Virus record (IMG/VR): IMGVR_UViG_3300031111_000018
Coordinates: 1 to 40,286 of that record
From: a virus
Strand: one strand, 5' to 3'
Length of the DNA stretch: 40,286 nt
Shown: in pieces, positions 16,560 through 24,737 of the stretch
Numbering within the stretch: the stretch's first letter is position 1
How the letters are laid out: every line of letters starts with the position of its first letter
The notes under the pieces: generated by a model
What the model was told of the DNA's origin: nothing
The model's database searches: none
The model's input: only the letters and a program-made list of their open reading frames with translations
Made by a program: the position numbers and the translations under genes

Positions 16560-17032
16560 TGTTCGTCCCCGAGCATTTCGAGATCCGCGAGTTGGTCTGG
16601 CCCGAGTTTTACGAGGCCAACAAGGACTACGGCGAGCGGCTGTTTCTGGCCCTGGACGCCCGGGCCCTGGTCTGCCTGGACGCCCTGCGCCGCCGCTTCG
16701 GCCCGCTCACGGTGAACGACTGGGCCTGGGGCGGCTCGTTCCGCCTGTCGGGGCTCAGGCCCATGGGGTCCGGCACCGGGGCCCGGCTCTCGCAGCACAT
16801 CTTCGGTCGGGCCTTCGACTGCAAGTTCCGCGACGTCACGGCCGACGAGGTGCGCGAGGACCTGCTGGCCTGGCAGGCGGCCGGGCGGCCCGAGCGCTCC
16901 GCGGCCGATGCCCGGGCCGAGGCCTATTCCCCCATCTGCCGCATCGAGCGGGTCCCGGACATGAGCTGGTTCCACTTCGACGTGGGCAACCACGACCCCG
17001 CGCGCGACGGGGTGCTCGTGGTCGGGCGTTGA
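16559..17032 (+). CDS. M15-type peptidoglycan peptidase (probable endolysin)
   Basis: The 157-aa protein carries the zinc-ligand motif of the M15 family: SQHIFGRAFD with H80 and D87, and the second histidine in SWFHFD (H139). These enzymes cut peptide bonds in peptidoglycan. Phage versions act as endolysins. It is preceded by a membrane protein and followed by a holin-like gene. No signal peptide is seen, so a holin would be needed for release. Confidence 0.85.
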   Translation: MFVPEHFEIRELVWPEFYEANKDYGERLFLALDARALVCLDALRRRFGPLTVNDWAWGGSFRLSGLRPMGSGTGARLSQHIFGRAFDCKFRDVTADEVREDLLAWQAAGRPERSAADARAEAYSPICRIERVPDMSWFHFDVGNHDPARDGVLVVGR

Positions 17033-17059
17033 GTGAAACGATCAACCAAGGAGGCGGGC

Positions 17060-17563
17060 ATGGGCATCTTTTCCAGCATCGCAAACCTGCTCGGCGGCGG
17101 CATGGTCAACGCCGTGTCCGAGACCATCCAGGCCTACTTTCCGCCCGACATGTCCGAGGCCGACAAGGCCAAGATGACCCAGGCCGTTCGCCAGGCCGAG
17201 ATGGAGCATGAGCGCAGGATCCTGGAGCTGGCCCATCAGGCCGAAGTCGAGTTCGACAAGCGCCTGGCCGAACATGAGGGCACGGCCGCCGACCTCCGGA
17301 CCCTGCCCATCCTGGGGCCGATCCTGATTTTTCTGCGCGGTTGCCAGCGTCCGGCCTGGGGCTTCGGGGCTCTGGCCGTGGACTGGATGGTTTTCTCGGG
17401 GGCCTGGAACGTGCCGTTGACGTTGCCCCAGGGCGGCTGGACCCCGCAGGGCATGGCCCTGGTGGCGATCAACGTCCTGGTCCTGGGCTTTTTGTTCGGT
17501 GAGCGGGCCGTGAAGAACGTCATGCCGCTCATCACCCGCATGCTTGACGCGAGGGCCAAGTGA
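17060..17563 (+). CDS. Holin-like membrane protein (3TM family)
   Basis: The 167-aa protein has a charged N-terminal half (about residues 28-80) that looks like a coiled coil. Hydrophobic segments follow around LPILGPILIFL, WGFGALAVDWMVFSG and MALVAINVLVLGFLFG, ending with GERAVKNVMPLI. This resembles the 3TM holin family of gene-transfer agents and phages. It would permeabilise the inner membrane at lysis. The ATG at 17060 is preceded by AAGGAGG. Confidence 0.75.
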   Translation: MGIFSSIANLLGGGMVNAVSETIQAYFPPDMSEADKAKMTQAVRQAEMEHERRILELAHQAEVEFDKRLAEHEGTAADLRTLPILGPILIFLRGCQRPAWGFGALAVDWMVFSGAWNVPLTLPQGGWTPQGMALVAINVLVLGFLFGERAVKNVMPLITRMLDARAK

Positions 17564-17913
17564 GCCTGGTCGACGACGCCCTGGCCCACGGCTTCGCTTG
17601 GATGCTCGCCATGGAGGGCGAGGCCCACGACATCGTCCTGGAGTCCCAGGAGGACATCCCCGCCCTGGTGGACGACATGGGCGTGGGGCGGCCGCCCTCG
17701 GAGGCCCTTGCCACCGTCGCTTCGGACCGGGCCAGGTGGGCCCGGTTCGGCGTTCTGGCCTCGGGCCTGACCGTGGAGCCCGCTCCGGGCCAGGTCATCG
17801 AGTTCGACGGCCTGGAGTGGTCCGTGCGCCACGTGAAGCCCCTGGGCGGCCCGCCGCCGGTGGCTTACGAGATCCTGGCCAGCACGGAGTCCCGAGGGAG
17901 GTTCGGCCGATGA
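17560..17913 (+). CDS. Head-tail joining protein (lambda gpFII-like)
   Basis: The 117-aa protein sits between the lysis block and the tail completion gene. Its C-terminal strands (FGVLASGLTVEPAPGQVIEFDGLEWSVR) follow the pattern of lambda FII-type head-tail attachment proteins. These form the collar between head and tail. The GTG start overlaps the holin stop by 4 nt, and the 3' end overlaps the next gene (ATGA). Confidence 0.55.
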   Translation: MSLVDDALAHGFAWMLAMEGEAHDIVLESQEDIPALVDDMGVGRPPSEALATVASDRARWARFGVLASGLTVEPAPGQVIEFDGLEWSVRHVKPLGGPPPVAYEILASTESRGRFGR

Positions 17914-18581
17914 GCGACTTCGGCCACGTCGCCACGGTCACCATGCGCGGCCGCTCGCACAAGCTGTACGGCGACCGCTCGGGCCTTTTGTCCATCGACG
18001 TCAGCGACTCCAGCGAGCCGTTTCTGGTCTGGCTGGCCAAGAAGTTCCCCAAGCAGTTCCGGCGCGCCCTGGCCTCGGTGGGCTGGTGGATGCGCGGCCG
18101 GATGCAGGAAGACATCTACCAGGGCGGTCCCCCGGGCGCGTCCTGGCCCGAGCTCTCGCGCCTGACCCGGCAGCGCTACCTGGACCAGGCCAAGGACGCC
18201 GCGGGCGCGTTTCACGGCAAGGAAGGCAAGGTGTTCCGGCTCAAGGACCCCACGCCCTGGCCCTACGGCCGCCTGGTCAAGGCCATCGGTTACGCCCGGT
18301 CCAAGGCCAAGGACGCCGTGCACGTGGGCTGGCTGTCCTGGAACGCGGCCCGGCTGGCCGAGCGGCTGCAGGAGGGGGAAAGCCTCAAGGTCACGCCCAG
18401 GATGCGCGGCCTGTTCGCCGGGGCCGATCGGCCCATCCCTTCCGGGACCATCGACATCCCGGCCAGGCCCGTGATGGCTCCGTTCCTGCGCGCCTACCGG
18501 CCGCAGATCCGCGACTACATGGAGAAGAAGATCGACGGTTACCTGCAACGCGGCGCGCGCCGCTACCGCAGGGCCGCCTAG
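17910..18581 (+). CDS. Tail completion / minor tail protein (gpZ-like)
   Basis: The 223-aa basic protein is rich in arginine and lysine, with VGWWMRGRMQEDIYQGGPPGASWPELS resembling virion-morphogenesis and tail-completion proteins of the gpZ or Mu gpG kind. These caps attach to the head-proximal end of the tail. The start at 17910 overlaps the preceding stop (ATGA). Order (FII-like, Z-like, U-like, tube) follows lambda. Confidence 0.6.
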   Translation: MSDFGHVATVTMRGRSHKLYGDRSGLLSIDVSDSSEPFLVWLAKKFPKQFRRALASVGWWMRGRMQEDIYQGGPPGASWPELSRLTRQRYLDQAKDAAGAFHGKEGKVFRLKDPTPWPYGRLVKAIGYARSKAKDAVHVGWLSWNAARLAERLQEGESLKVTPRMRGLFAGADRPIPSGTIDIPARPVMAPFLRAYRPQIRDYMEKKIDGYLQRGARRYRRAA

Positions 18582-18590
18582 GAGGACGGC

Positions 18591-19046
18591 ATGGAAAACG
18601 AATTTTTGACCGAGCTGGTGAAGTCCTGGGCGGACGCCCTGGAGTCGAGCCTGGCCGTAAGCGGGTGGTGCGAGGAGAACGCCGGGGCCGCCCCGGGCAT
18701 ATGGGAAGGCCTGAACGTGCACAACGCGCCCAGCCGGAACGACTGCCCGTTCATCGCCCTGGACCCCCTGGGCGGGGACGAGGGCGCGGAGAACGAGGTG
18801 GAGTCCTACACGGTCATGGTCTGCCTGGGCCTGTCCGACCGCACCGTGACCGAGACCGGGCGGAGGGTGGCCTACCAGGGACAGAAGCTCCTGATCGGCG
18901 GGTTCAAGCCCGTGGTCATGGGAGTGCTGGAGACCCTGGCCCAGGAGTACAGCATCGGCCGCAACAAGTTCAGCTGCGTGAATCCCGAGTCGGGTTTCTG
19001 GGAGCTGGACATGGAGATCACCGTCACGGTGGACAACCCCATCTGA
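18591..19046 (+). CDS. Tail terminator-like protein (gpU-like)
   Basis: This 151-aa protein is assigned mainly from position between the completion protein and the tube protein. It has an alpha/beta pattern with a final amphipathic strand (GFWELDMEITVTVDNPI) typical of tail terminators. Preceded by AGGAGG. gpU-type hexamers end tail-tube growth at the length set by the tape measure. Confidence 0.5.
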   Translation: MENEFLTELVKSWADALESSLAVSGWCEENAGAAPGIWEGLNVHNAPSRNDCPFIALDPLGGDEGAENEVESYTVMVCLGLSDRTVTETGRRVAYQGQKLLIGGFKPVVMGVLETLAQEYSIGRNKFSCVNPESGFWELDMEITVTVDNPI

Positions 19047-19056
19047 GGAGGACGAT

Positions 19057-20508
19057 ATGGCCAAGAACCAGAAAGGACTCGGCGCGTCGGTGGTGGTGGC
19101 CCGGGAGCAGAGCTTCGACGTCCTGCCCGAAACCCCGCAGCCCTACCGTATGCGCATCGAAAGCTACGAGGTGGCCGGGGGCGAGGACCTGAGCGACGAT
19201 CCCACCTTTACCGGCGACGGCGACCGCAACCCCTCGGAACCGGACGAAGGGCCGTTCGACGTCAACGGCTCGACCTCCGTGCCCGTGGACGCCCATATGT
19301 TCGGCTGGTGGCTGTTGATGCTGCTCGGCGACCCCGTGTCCCTGATCCGGGCCGAGGCCGCCGTGCTGACCAACGGCGGCGCGGCCGCGGACAAGGGCTC
19401 GGGCAAGGTTGGCCTGCCGTCGCCGGGCCACGGCTTGGCCGCCGGCCGCCAGGTGCGCGTCGACGGCACCGACAGCTACGACGGCGTGTATGTGGTGGAC
19501 ATCGACACCTCCGCCGACGAATTGGTCATCGTGGCCACCTACGTGTCCGAGAGCTTCGACGGCGACGAAATCGCCGAGCCCGTCCTGCAGGTCTCCCTGG
19601 ATGCCGAGGCCGACGCCCGCGACGCCGGCGACGGCAAGGTGGGCCTGCCCGCCACGGGTCACGGCCTGCCGCCCGGCGCCGAGATCACGGTGGCCGGCAC
19701 CACCAGCTACGACGCGACCTACATCGTGCTCGCGGGCACCACCGTCAACGAGCTGCTGGTCACGGCCACCTACGTGTCCGAGACCTTCGACGGCACCGAG
19801 ACCGCGACGGCCTTCTTCTGGGACAAGACGTACAACGTCCCCAGCGAGCAGCCCAGCTTCAGCCCGGAGCGTTGGTTCCCGACCCGGTCGCGGTTCTACC
19901 GCAACGGCGGTTGCAAGATCTCGGGCCTCAAGCTCGACGCCAACGCCGGGGCCGGCGGCTCCGTCATGGCCTCCATGGACGTCATGGGCGCGTCCGAGGA
20001 TCGGCGCGCCACGGCCCTGTACGGGAGCGAGGACACGGCCCCCGTGATCAGGCTCCCGTATCGCAAGTTTCTCCAGAAGCGCATCGCCGTGCAGGTGAAC
20101 GGCGCGGCCGTGGACGGCAAGATCAAGAGCTTCGGCGTCAACCTGAACCCCGATCTCGAGGGCGACGACTACACGTTCACGTCCACGCCCGGAGCCAAGG
20201 CCGTGCGCGGCTCCCTGGACGAAGGTCCGCTGATCCAGGAGGGCACCCTGAGCGCCCTGTTCAAGGATACGGTCCTGGCGGACATGGCCGAGACCGGCGC
20301 CAGGGGGAGCTTCAGGGCCGTCATGGATAACAGCCCGTGGCGGATCACCTGGTTCTGGCCCGAGGTGCGTTTCGCCACCAAAACCCCGCCCATCCGGGAC
20401 AAGAAGGGTGTGGTCCTGGATCTGGACTGGCGACCCTTCAACGACACCAACAGCGAGGGCACGTCCATGGTCGTGACCCTGCGCAACGAGATCAAGGAGT
20501 ACCTGTGA
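19057..20508 (+). CDS. Major tail tube protein with duplicated inserted domain
   Basis: The 483-aa protein is about twice the length of lambda gpV. Residues 1-105 and 250-483 form the presumed tube domain. Between them are two tandem copies of a domain of about 58-76 residues. Copy A is about 114-171 (starting GSGKVGLPSPGHGL, ending TYVSESFDG) and copy B about 191-246 (GDGKVGLPATGHGL to TYVSETFDG). The copies are surface-type beta modules, possibly decorating the tail. Preceded by AGGAGG. The stop overlaps the next ATG. Confidence 0.8.
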   Translation: MAKNQKGLGASVVVAREQSFDVLPETPQPYRMRIESYEVAGGEDLSDDPTFTGDGDRNPSEPDEGPFDVNGSTSVPVDAHMFGWWLLMLLGDPVSLIRAEAAVLTNGGAAADKGSGKVGLPSPGHGLAAGRQVRVDGTDSYDGVYVVDIDTSADELVIVATYVSESFDGDEIAEPVLQVSLDAEADARDAGDGKVGLPATGHGLPPGAEITVAGTTSYDATYIVLAGTTVNELLVTATYVSETFDGTETATAFFWDKTYNVPSEQPSFSPERWFPTRSRFYRNGGCKISGLKLDANAGAGGSVMASMDVMGASEDRRATALYGSEDTAPVIRLPYRKFLQKRIAVQVNGAAVDGKIKSFGVNLNPDLEGDDYTFTSTPGAKAVRGSLDEGPLIQEGTLSALFKDTVLADMAETGARGSFRAVMDNSPWRITWFWPEVRFATKTPPIRDKKGVVLDLDWRPFNDTNSEGTSMVVTLRNEIKEYL

Positions 20509-20810
20509 TGCCCAAGAACGACGTCACCAAGACCGGCGCGCCCAAGGTCCCCGTGAAGATTCCGGACGATTTCCCCGTCCGCGCCCTGGGCTGGGATGAG
20601 ATTTCCGACTTGCTGGACCAGGGCATCAACGTCGCCGAGGCCGAGGACGGCGCGATCCTGCTCAAGGCCATGCACAGCGTCTTCGACATGGTCTTCGAGC
20701 GCAAGGACGCGGACCTGGTCCGCAAGTTGCGTTCCTTGTCGTTCCGGGAGGCCCGCGACCTGTTCCTGTGCATCGTCACCAAGACCGCGGAGGCCGAACA
20801 GGGAAACTGA
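20508..20810 (+). CDS. Tail assembly chaperone, short form (gpG-like)
   Basis: This 100-aa protein is the unshifted product of the frameshift pair. It lies between the tube and tape-measure genes, the position of lambda G, and has the helical, acidic content of tail assembly chaperones. It ends two codons after the slippery site G GGA AAC (20801-20807) at the TGA 20808-20810. Confidence 0.85.
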   Translation: MPKNDVTKTGAPKVPVKIPDDFPVRALGWDEISDLLDQGINVAEAEDGAILLKAMHSVFDMVFERKDADLVRKLRSLSFREARDLFLCIVTKTAEAEQGN

Positions 20811-21184
20811 TCCGCGTCTGGCGCTGGTACCGGGACCCCGAGCGCCAGAAGGTCTGCGACTACTGCCGGGGGTGGGAGACGGGGGAGTGCGACGGATGCG
20901 AAAAGAACACCGCCCCCTTCCTCTGGCCCCCGAACCGGGAGGCCCTGGCGCTCTGGTTGGACGTCTTCACCCAGATGCGCGGCGCGGGCCTCGGGGTCAT
21001 CGGCCTGGACTACATGGCCCTGGACAAGGTGGCCGGATGGAGCGGCCTGGACATGAAGAAGCCCGGGCTCTTCGGCAAGATCCAGCTCCTGGAGATGGAG
21101 TGGACGGCCTACCTGAACGCCAAGAAGGACAAGGACGGGTTCCCCGCGACTGAGGACGAAGACGAGGACGAGGACGATGCCTAG
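20508..21184 (+). CDS. Tail assembly chaperone, frameshifted long form (gpGT-like)
   Basis: A -1 slip at 20801-20807 joins the 100-aa G-like part to the next frame (GKLIRVWRWYRDP and onward), giving about 225 aa. The slippery heptamer GGGAAAC is in phase (G_GGA_AAC). The T-like part contains cysteines (CDYCRGWETGECDGC) that may bind zinc and ends in a highly acidic tail. The stop (TAG 21182-21184) overlaps the tape-measure start. GT recruits the tape measure and tube protein in lambda. Confidence 0.85.
20801..20807 (+). promoter_or_regulatory. Programmed -1 ribosomal frameshift site (GGGAAAC)
   Basis: The X_XXY_YYZ heptamer G_GGA_AAC lies in the zero frame immediately before the TGA stop. 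The -1 frame stays open for 125 codons up to the next gene. Lambda uses the closely similar GGGAAAG at the same place. Confidence 0.85.
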
Positions 21185-23351
21185 CACCTTCATCACCGTT
21201 GGTCTGCGCGACCAGTTCTCCAAGGGCATGCGCCGCCTGCGCATGTCCGTGAAGGGTCTCTGGAGCGACCTGTTCTCCCTCAAGACGGCCCTGGGCGGCT
21301 TGGCCGGCGGGTTGTTCCTCAAGGGCCTGCTGGGCGCCTCGGACAGCGTGGAGTCCCTGGGCCGGGCCTTCAAGGCCGCCTCCGGAGGCATGGCCGAGGG
21401 CCGCGCCGAGATGGGCTTCGTGCGCGATGTGGCCGAGGACCTGGGCATGGTCTTCAAGGACACGGCCGAGTCCTACATGGGCGTGCTGGCCGCCGCCGAA
21501 AAGACCAACCTGGAAGGTCAGGCGGTCCGGGATATCTTCACGGGCATTGCCATCGGCGCGCGCGGCATGAACATGACCTCGGCCAACACCAACCGTGTGT
21601 TGCGGGCCACGGCCCAGATCATGTCCAAGGGCAAGGTCCAGGCAGAAGAGCTCCGGTTGCAGATGGGCGACGTCCTGCCCGGCGCGTTCCAGATCGCGGC
21701 CCGGGCCATGAACATGACCACGGAAGAGCTGGACGACGCCCTGGACAAGGGCGAGCTCTACGCCGACGTGTTCCTGCCCCGCTTCGCCGAGGAGCTGCGC
21801 CGCACCTTCGGCGGGGCGGCCGCCGAGGCCTCCGACCGTCTGCGGGCCAACCTGGCCAGGGTGCGCACCAGCCTTTTCGACCTTGAGCGCACCGCCGGCG
21901 ACCCCTTCCTGGAGGGGGTCAACGAGGGCCTCAAGGACGTCAACACGATGCTCAAGGACCCGGAGATGGCCAAGGCCGCCCGGGAGCTGGGTGTGGCTTT
22001 GGGCGATATGGCCGTCAAGGTGGCCTCTCTGGCCGATGACGGGGCCCGGTTCGCTGGGGGCGTGAACAGGGCGGCCGAGGCCCTGGGCAAGCTGCCGCCT
22101 GAGGTCCTGGGGGCCCTGGCAGGTGCGGCCGGCGGCGGCTTGGCGGCCGGCCGTTGGGGGGCCCTGGGTGGGGCCGCCTTCGGCGCGGGCATGGGCCTGG
22201 GCTACCGCCAGGACATGGAGCGACAGCGGGAGGCCTTGTTCGCCAGGGCCCAGGCCCGTGACGAGGCCATTTTGCGCGGCGGCGCCACCCTGGGCACGGT
22301 CCTGCCCGAGGGCGCCCTGGCGGGCGAGTACAACGCCCTGCGCCGCAAGGGGTCCATCTCAAGCAGCGGCGGCGGCGCCGAGCAGCAGGACCGCCTGGAC
22401 AAGGCTTTTCACGAGCAGCGCATGGCCCGGCTCAAGGAGGAGTTCGCCCAACTCAACGAGGGCCAGAAGATCCTCCGCGAGAATCTGGACGAGCGCGTGG
22501 CCCTGCAGGAGGAATTCGGCGAGGCCTGGCGGCGGCAGGTTGACGGCGAAACCTCGTTCGCCATCTCGGCCGTCCAGGAGCAAAAGCGGGTCTGGATCGA
22601 GGCCGGGGTGGACAAGACCAAGGCCGAGGCCTGGGCCGCCGCCGAGATCAAGAAAATCTGGGAGCCCGTCCTTGAGGAGCAACTGCGCGCCTCCGACGAC
22701 CTGGTCGCGGGCTGGTCCAGCGGCATGGACCGCATCCAGTCCGAGGTGGCCAGCGGCTTCGAGGTCATGGAGGGCCTGGCCGTGGAGACCAGCCAGGCCA
22801 TGGCCGGCGCGTTCGAGGACTTTTTTTACGACGCGGTCACGGGCCGGGTGTCCGACCTGACCGACTACGTGCGCCAGGCGGCCCTGGCCATGCTGCGCTA
22901 CGTGGCCAGCGTCACGGGCCAGCAACTCAGCGCCGGGCTCATGTCCTCCCTGAGCGGCCTGTTCAGCGCCTCCAGCGGCTCCATGACCTCCTCGCAACGG
23001 TCTCAGATGCTGGCGAACTACACGGCCACGGGCAGCATGGCCAGGGCCGGCGGCGGCGGCGTGTGGGCCGGCGGCGTCTACCTGGTGGGCGAGGACGGCC
23101 CCGAACTGTTGCGGATGTCCATGCCCGGCCGGGTGGTGTCCGCCGGGCAGACCCAGCGCACCCTGGCCAGCGCGGTCAGCGAGGTCCATCTCGGCCTGGA
23201 ACTGAAGAACGAGAGCGGCACGCCCCTGCAGGCCACCACGGGGACGCCGCGCATGGACGGCGAGCGCATCGTGGTGCCCGTGCTCCTGAGCGCCCTGCGA
23301 CGGGACGCCACGGTGCGCCGCCAGTTCAAGGAACTGGTTCTCAAGGGGTAG
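21177..23351 (+). CDS. Tail tape measure protein
   Basis: The 724-aa protein follows the chaperone pair and overlaps it by 8 nt. The N-terminal 230 residues contain the conserved tape-measure region (VLAAAEKTNLEGQAVRDIF, MGDVLPGAFQIAARAMN and ALDKGELYADVFLPRF). A glycine/alanine-rich stretch (about 290-345) and coiled-coil-like helices follow. A C-terminal segment reads VYLVGEDGPELLRM, common in phage tape measures. At about 1.5 angstrom per residue the tail would be roughly 110 nm, by family knowledge. Confidence 0.93.
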   Translation: MPSTFITVGLRDQFSKGMRRLRMSVKGLWSDLFSLKTALGGLAGGLFLKGLLGASDSVESLGRAFKAASGGMAEGRAEMGFVRDVAEDLGMVFKDTAESYMGVLAAAEKTNLEGQAVRDIFTGIAIGARGMNMTSANTNRVLRATAQIMSKGKVQAEELRLQMGDVLPGAFQIAARAMNMTTEELDDALDKGELYADVFLPRFAEELRRTFGGAAAEASDRLRANLARVRTSLFDLERTAGDPFLEGVNEGLKDVNTMLKDPEMAKAARELGVALGDMAVKVASLADDGARFAGGVNRAAEALGKLPPEVLGALAGAAGGGLAAGRWGALGGAAFGAGMGLGYRQDMERQREALFARAQARDEAILRGGATLGTVLPEGALAGEYNALRRKGSISSSGGGAEQQDRLDKAFHEQRMARLKEEFAQLNEGQKILRENLDERVALQEEFGEAWRRQVDGETSFAISAVQEQKRVWIEAGVDKTKAEAWAAAEIKKIWEPVLEEQLRASDDLVAGWSSGMDRIQSEVASGFEVMEGLAVETSQAMAGAFEDFFYDAVTGRVSDLTDYVRQAALAMLRYVASVTGQQLSAGLMSSLSGLFSASSGSMTSSQRSQMLANYTATGSMARAGGGGVWAGGVYLVGEDGPELLRMSMPGRVVSAGQTQRTLASAVSEVHLGLELKNESGTPLQATTGTPRMDGERIVVPVLLSALRRDATVRRQFKELVLKG

Positions 23352-23360
23352 GAGGCGGAC

Positions 23361-23720
23361 ATGTCTGACTTCCCGGCATGGGGCACACAGATCAAGACGC
23401 CCAACCGCATCAACGGCAAGGTGGTCAAGCCGCAGCACCGCTCCGAGAGCGAAGGCGGCTTCGTCAAGACCCGGGCCGCCGCCGCGCAGGCGCGCGAAGT
23501 GCCCGTGTCCTTCGAGTGGAACCTGCTTCCCGAGGCCCAGTGGCAGGTGCTCAAGGCGCACTACGCGGCCAACGTCGGCCTGACGTTCGAGGTCACGGAC
23601 CCCGAGACCGGCGCCGCGTTCACCGTGGGCTACACCACCGACGGCCTGACCTACTCCCGCGACGCCAAGCGGCCCCGCAAGCGGCGCGTCACCGTGACCC
23701 TGGAAGAGCGCCATGCCTGA
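23361..23720 (+). CDS. Minor tail protein (lambda gpM-like)
   Basis: This 119-aa protein starts the tail-tip block. It is beta-rich (VPVSFEWNLLPEAQWQVLKAHY, FTVGYTTDGLTYSR) and is followed by gpL-like and gpK-like genes, as M is in lambda. Starts after AGGAGG and overlaps the next gene by 8 nt. Confidence 0.7.
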   Translation: MSDFPAWGTQIKTPNRINGKVVKPQHRSESEGGFVKTRAAAAQAREVPVSFEWNLLPEAQWQVLKAHYAANVGLTFEVTDPETGAAFTVGYTTDGLTYSRDAKRPRKRRVTVTLEERHA

Positions 23721-24288
23721 CGTTCCGGCCTGGTTCGTCCCCATCAAGAACGCCCTGCAAAGCGACGGCGGGATCATCGTCCTGGTGGAGATCGACTACG
23801 AGGACACCAACCCCCTGCGCGTCGCGGACTGGGACGAGAACGTGGAGTGGCCCGAGGGATCGGGCCGGATCTGGCTGGCGGCCCCCCTTAAGCTGGGCAA
23901 GATCCGGCGCACGGGCACGCGTTCGGAGACCGGGCTGCAGGCCGAGGTGGAGAACGCCAGTCGGGCCATCGAGTCCTACCTGGAGGAGGCCGACGGCGGC
24001 GTGGGCGCCGAGGTCATCCTGTACGCCGTGCACTCCCAGAACCTGGACCGCGAGGACCCGGTCTTCGAGGAGCGCTACGAAAACCTGGAGACCGCCACGG
24101 ACTCCGAGTGGGCCGTGTTCGACCTGGGGTCCGAAGACCTCATGGGCCAGGACATCTCCCAGCAGCTGTCCAGGAATTTTTGCCGCTTCACCCGGCCCGA
24201 GCAGTGCGAACACGTGGCCGAGTGCGATCACACCAAGGCCTCTTGCCGGAAGTTCTGGGACGAAGCCAGCCAGTGGGGTGGAGCATGA
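23713..24288 (+). CDS. Minor tail protein L-like (iron-sulfur type)
   Basis: The 191-aa protein has four C-terminal cysteines, C157, C165, C171 and C178. This matches lambda gpL, which carries an iron-sulfur cluster in its C-terminal domain. The N-terminal domain is beta-rich (IIVLVEIDYED, VILYAVHSQN). It forms part of the tail-tip hub. The stop overlaps the following start (ATGA). Confidence 0.75.
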   Translation: MPDVPAWFVPIKNALQSDGGIIVLVEIDYEDTNPLRVADWDENVEWPEGSGRIWLAAPLKLGKIRRTGTRSETGLQAEVENASRAIESYLEEADGGVGAEVILYAVHSQNLDREDPVFEERYENLETATDSEWAVFDLGSEDLMGQDISQQLSRNFCRFTRPEQCEHVAECDHTKASCRKFWDEASQWGGA

Positions 24289-24737
24289 AACGCCGTCGGA
24301 AAGCTCCCAGATCGCGCGTCCTGGACGTGCAGGAGTTTCTGCAAGCGGAGTTCAGGTCCGATGCCAGGGGCGAGATCGACCCGGCCACGGGCCGCCCCTT
24401 CTTCGACTGCCTGGGCCTGGCCATGGCCGTGCACCGCAAGTACGGCCGCGATCTGCCCGACGTGGCCTGCGATGCCTTCGACACCGAGGCCAAGGACCGG
24501 GCGGCCCGTGGGTTGCGCCCGCAGTTCGCCCGTCTGGAGCGGCCAGATCCGCCCTGCATCGTGGCCTTTTGCCTCGACGAGAAGTGGCCCGAGGCCTACA
24601 GCCACTTCGGGACGTGCATCGGCGGCGGCCTGTTCGTGCACATCCTGCCGCGGGAGCGGGCCAAGGTGCAGGTGGAGCGCCTGGACTCGCCCCTGTGGCG
24701 CAAGGTTCAGGGAGGGTTCTGGCTGTGGAGCCTGTAA
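24285..24737 (+). CDS. NlpC/P60-like tail-tip peptidase (gpK-like)
   Basis: The 150-aa protein shows a cysteine-peptidase motif FDCLGLAMAV (C42) and a downstream SHFGTCIGG (H107) followed by FVHIL, the layout of NlpC/P60 domains. In lambda-like tails such a protein (gpK) helps penetrate peptidoglycan. It lacks the N-terminal Mov34-like half of lambda K. The end overlaps the tail-tip J gene. Confidence 0.75.
   Translation: MKRRRKAPRSRVLDVQEFLQAEFRSDARGEIDPATGRPFFDCLGLAMAVHRKYGRDLPDVACDAFDTEAKDRAARGLRPQFARLERPDPPCIVAFCLDEKWPEAYSHFGTCIGGGLFVHILPRERAKVQVERLDSPLWRKVQGGFWLWSL

Noticed and set aside
23378-24724. Upstream extension of the J frame to 23378
   Set aside because: This part overlaps the clearly identified M, L and K genes and has random Arg/Pro-rich content. 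The GTG at 24725 with a good ribosome site is the real start.
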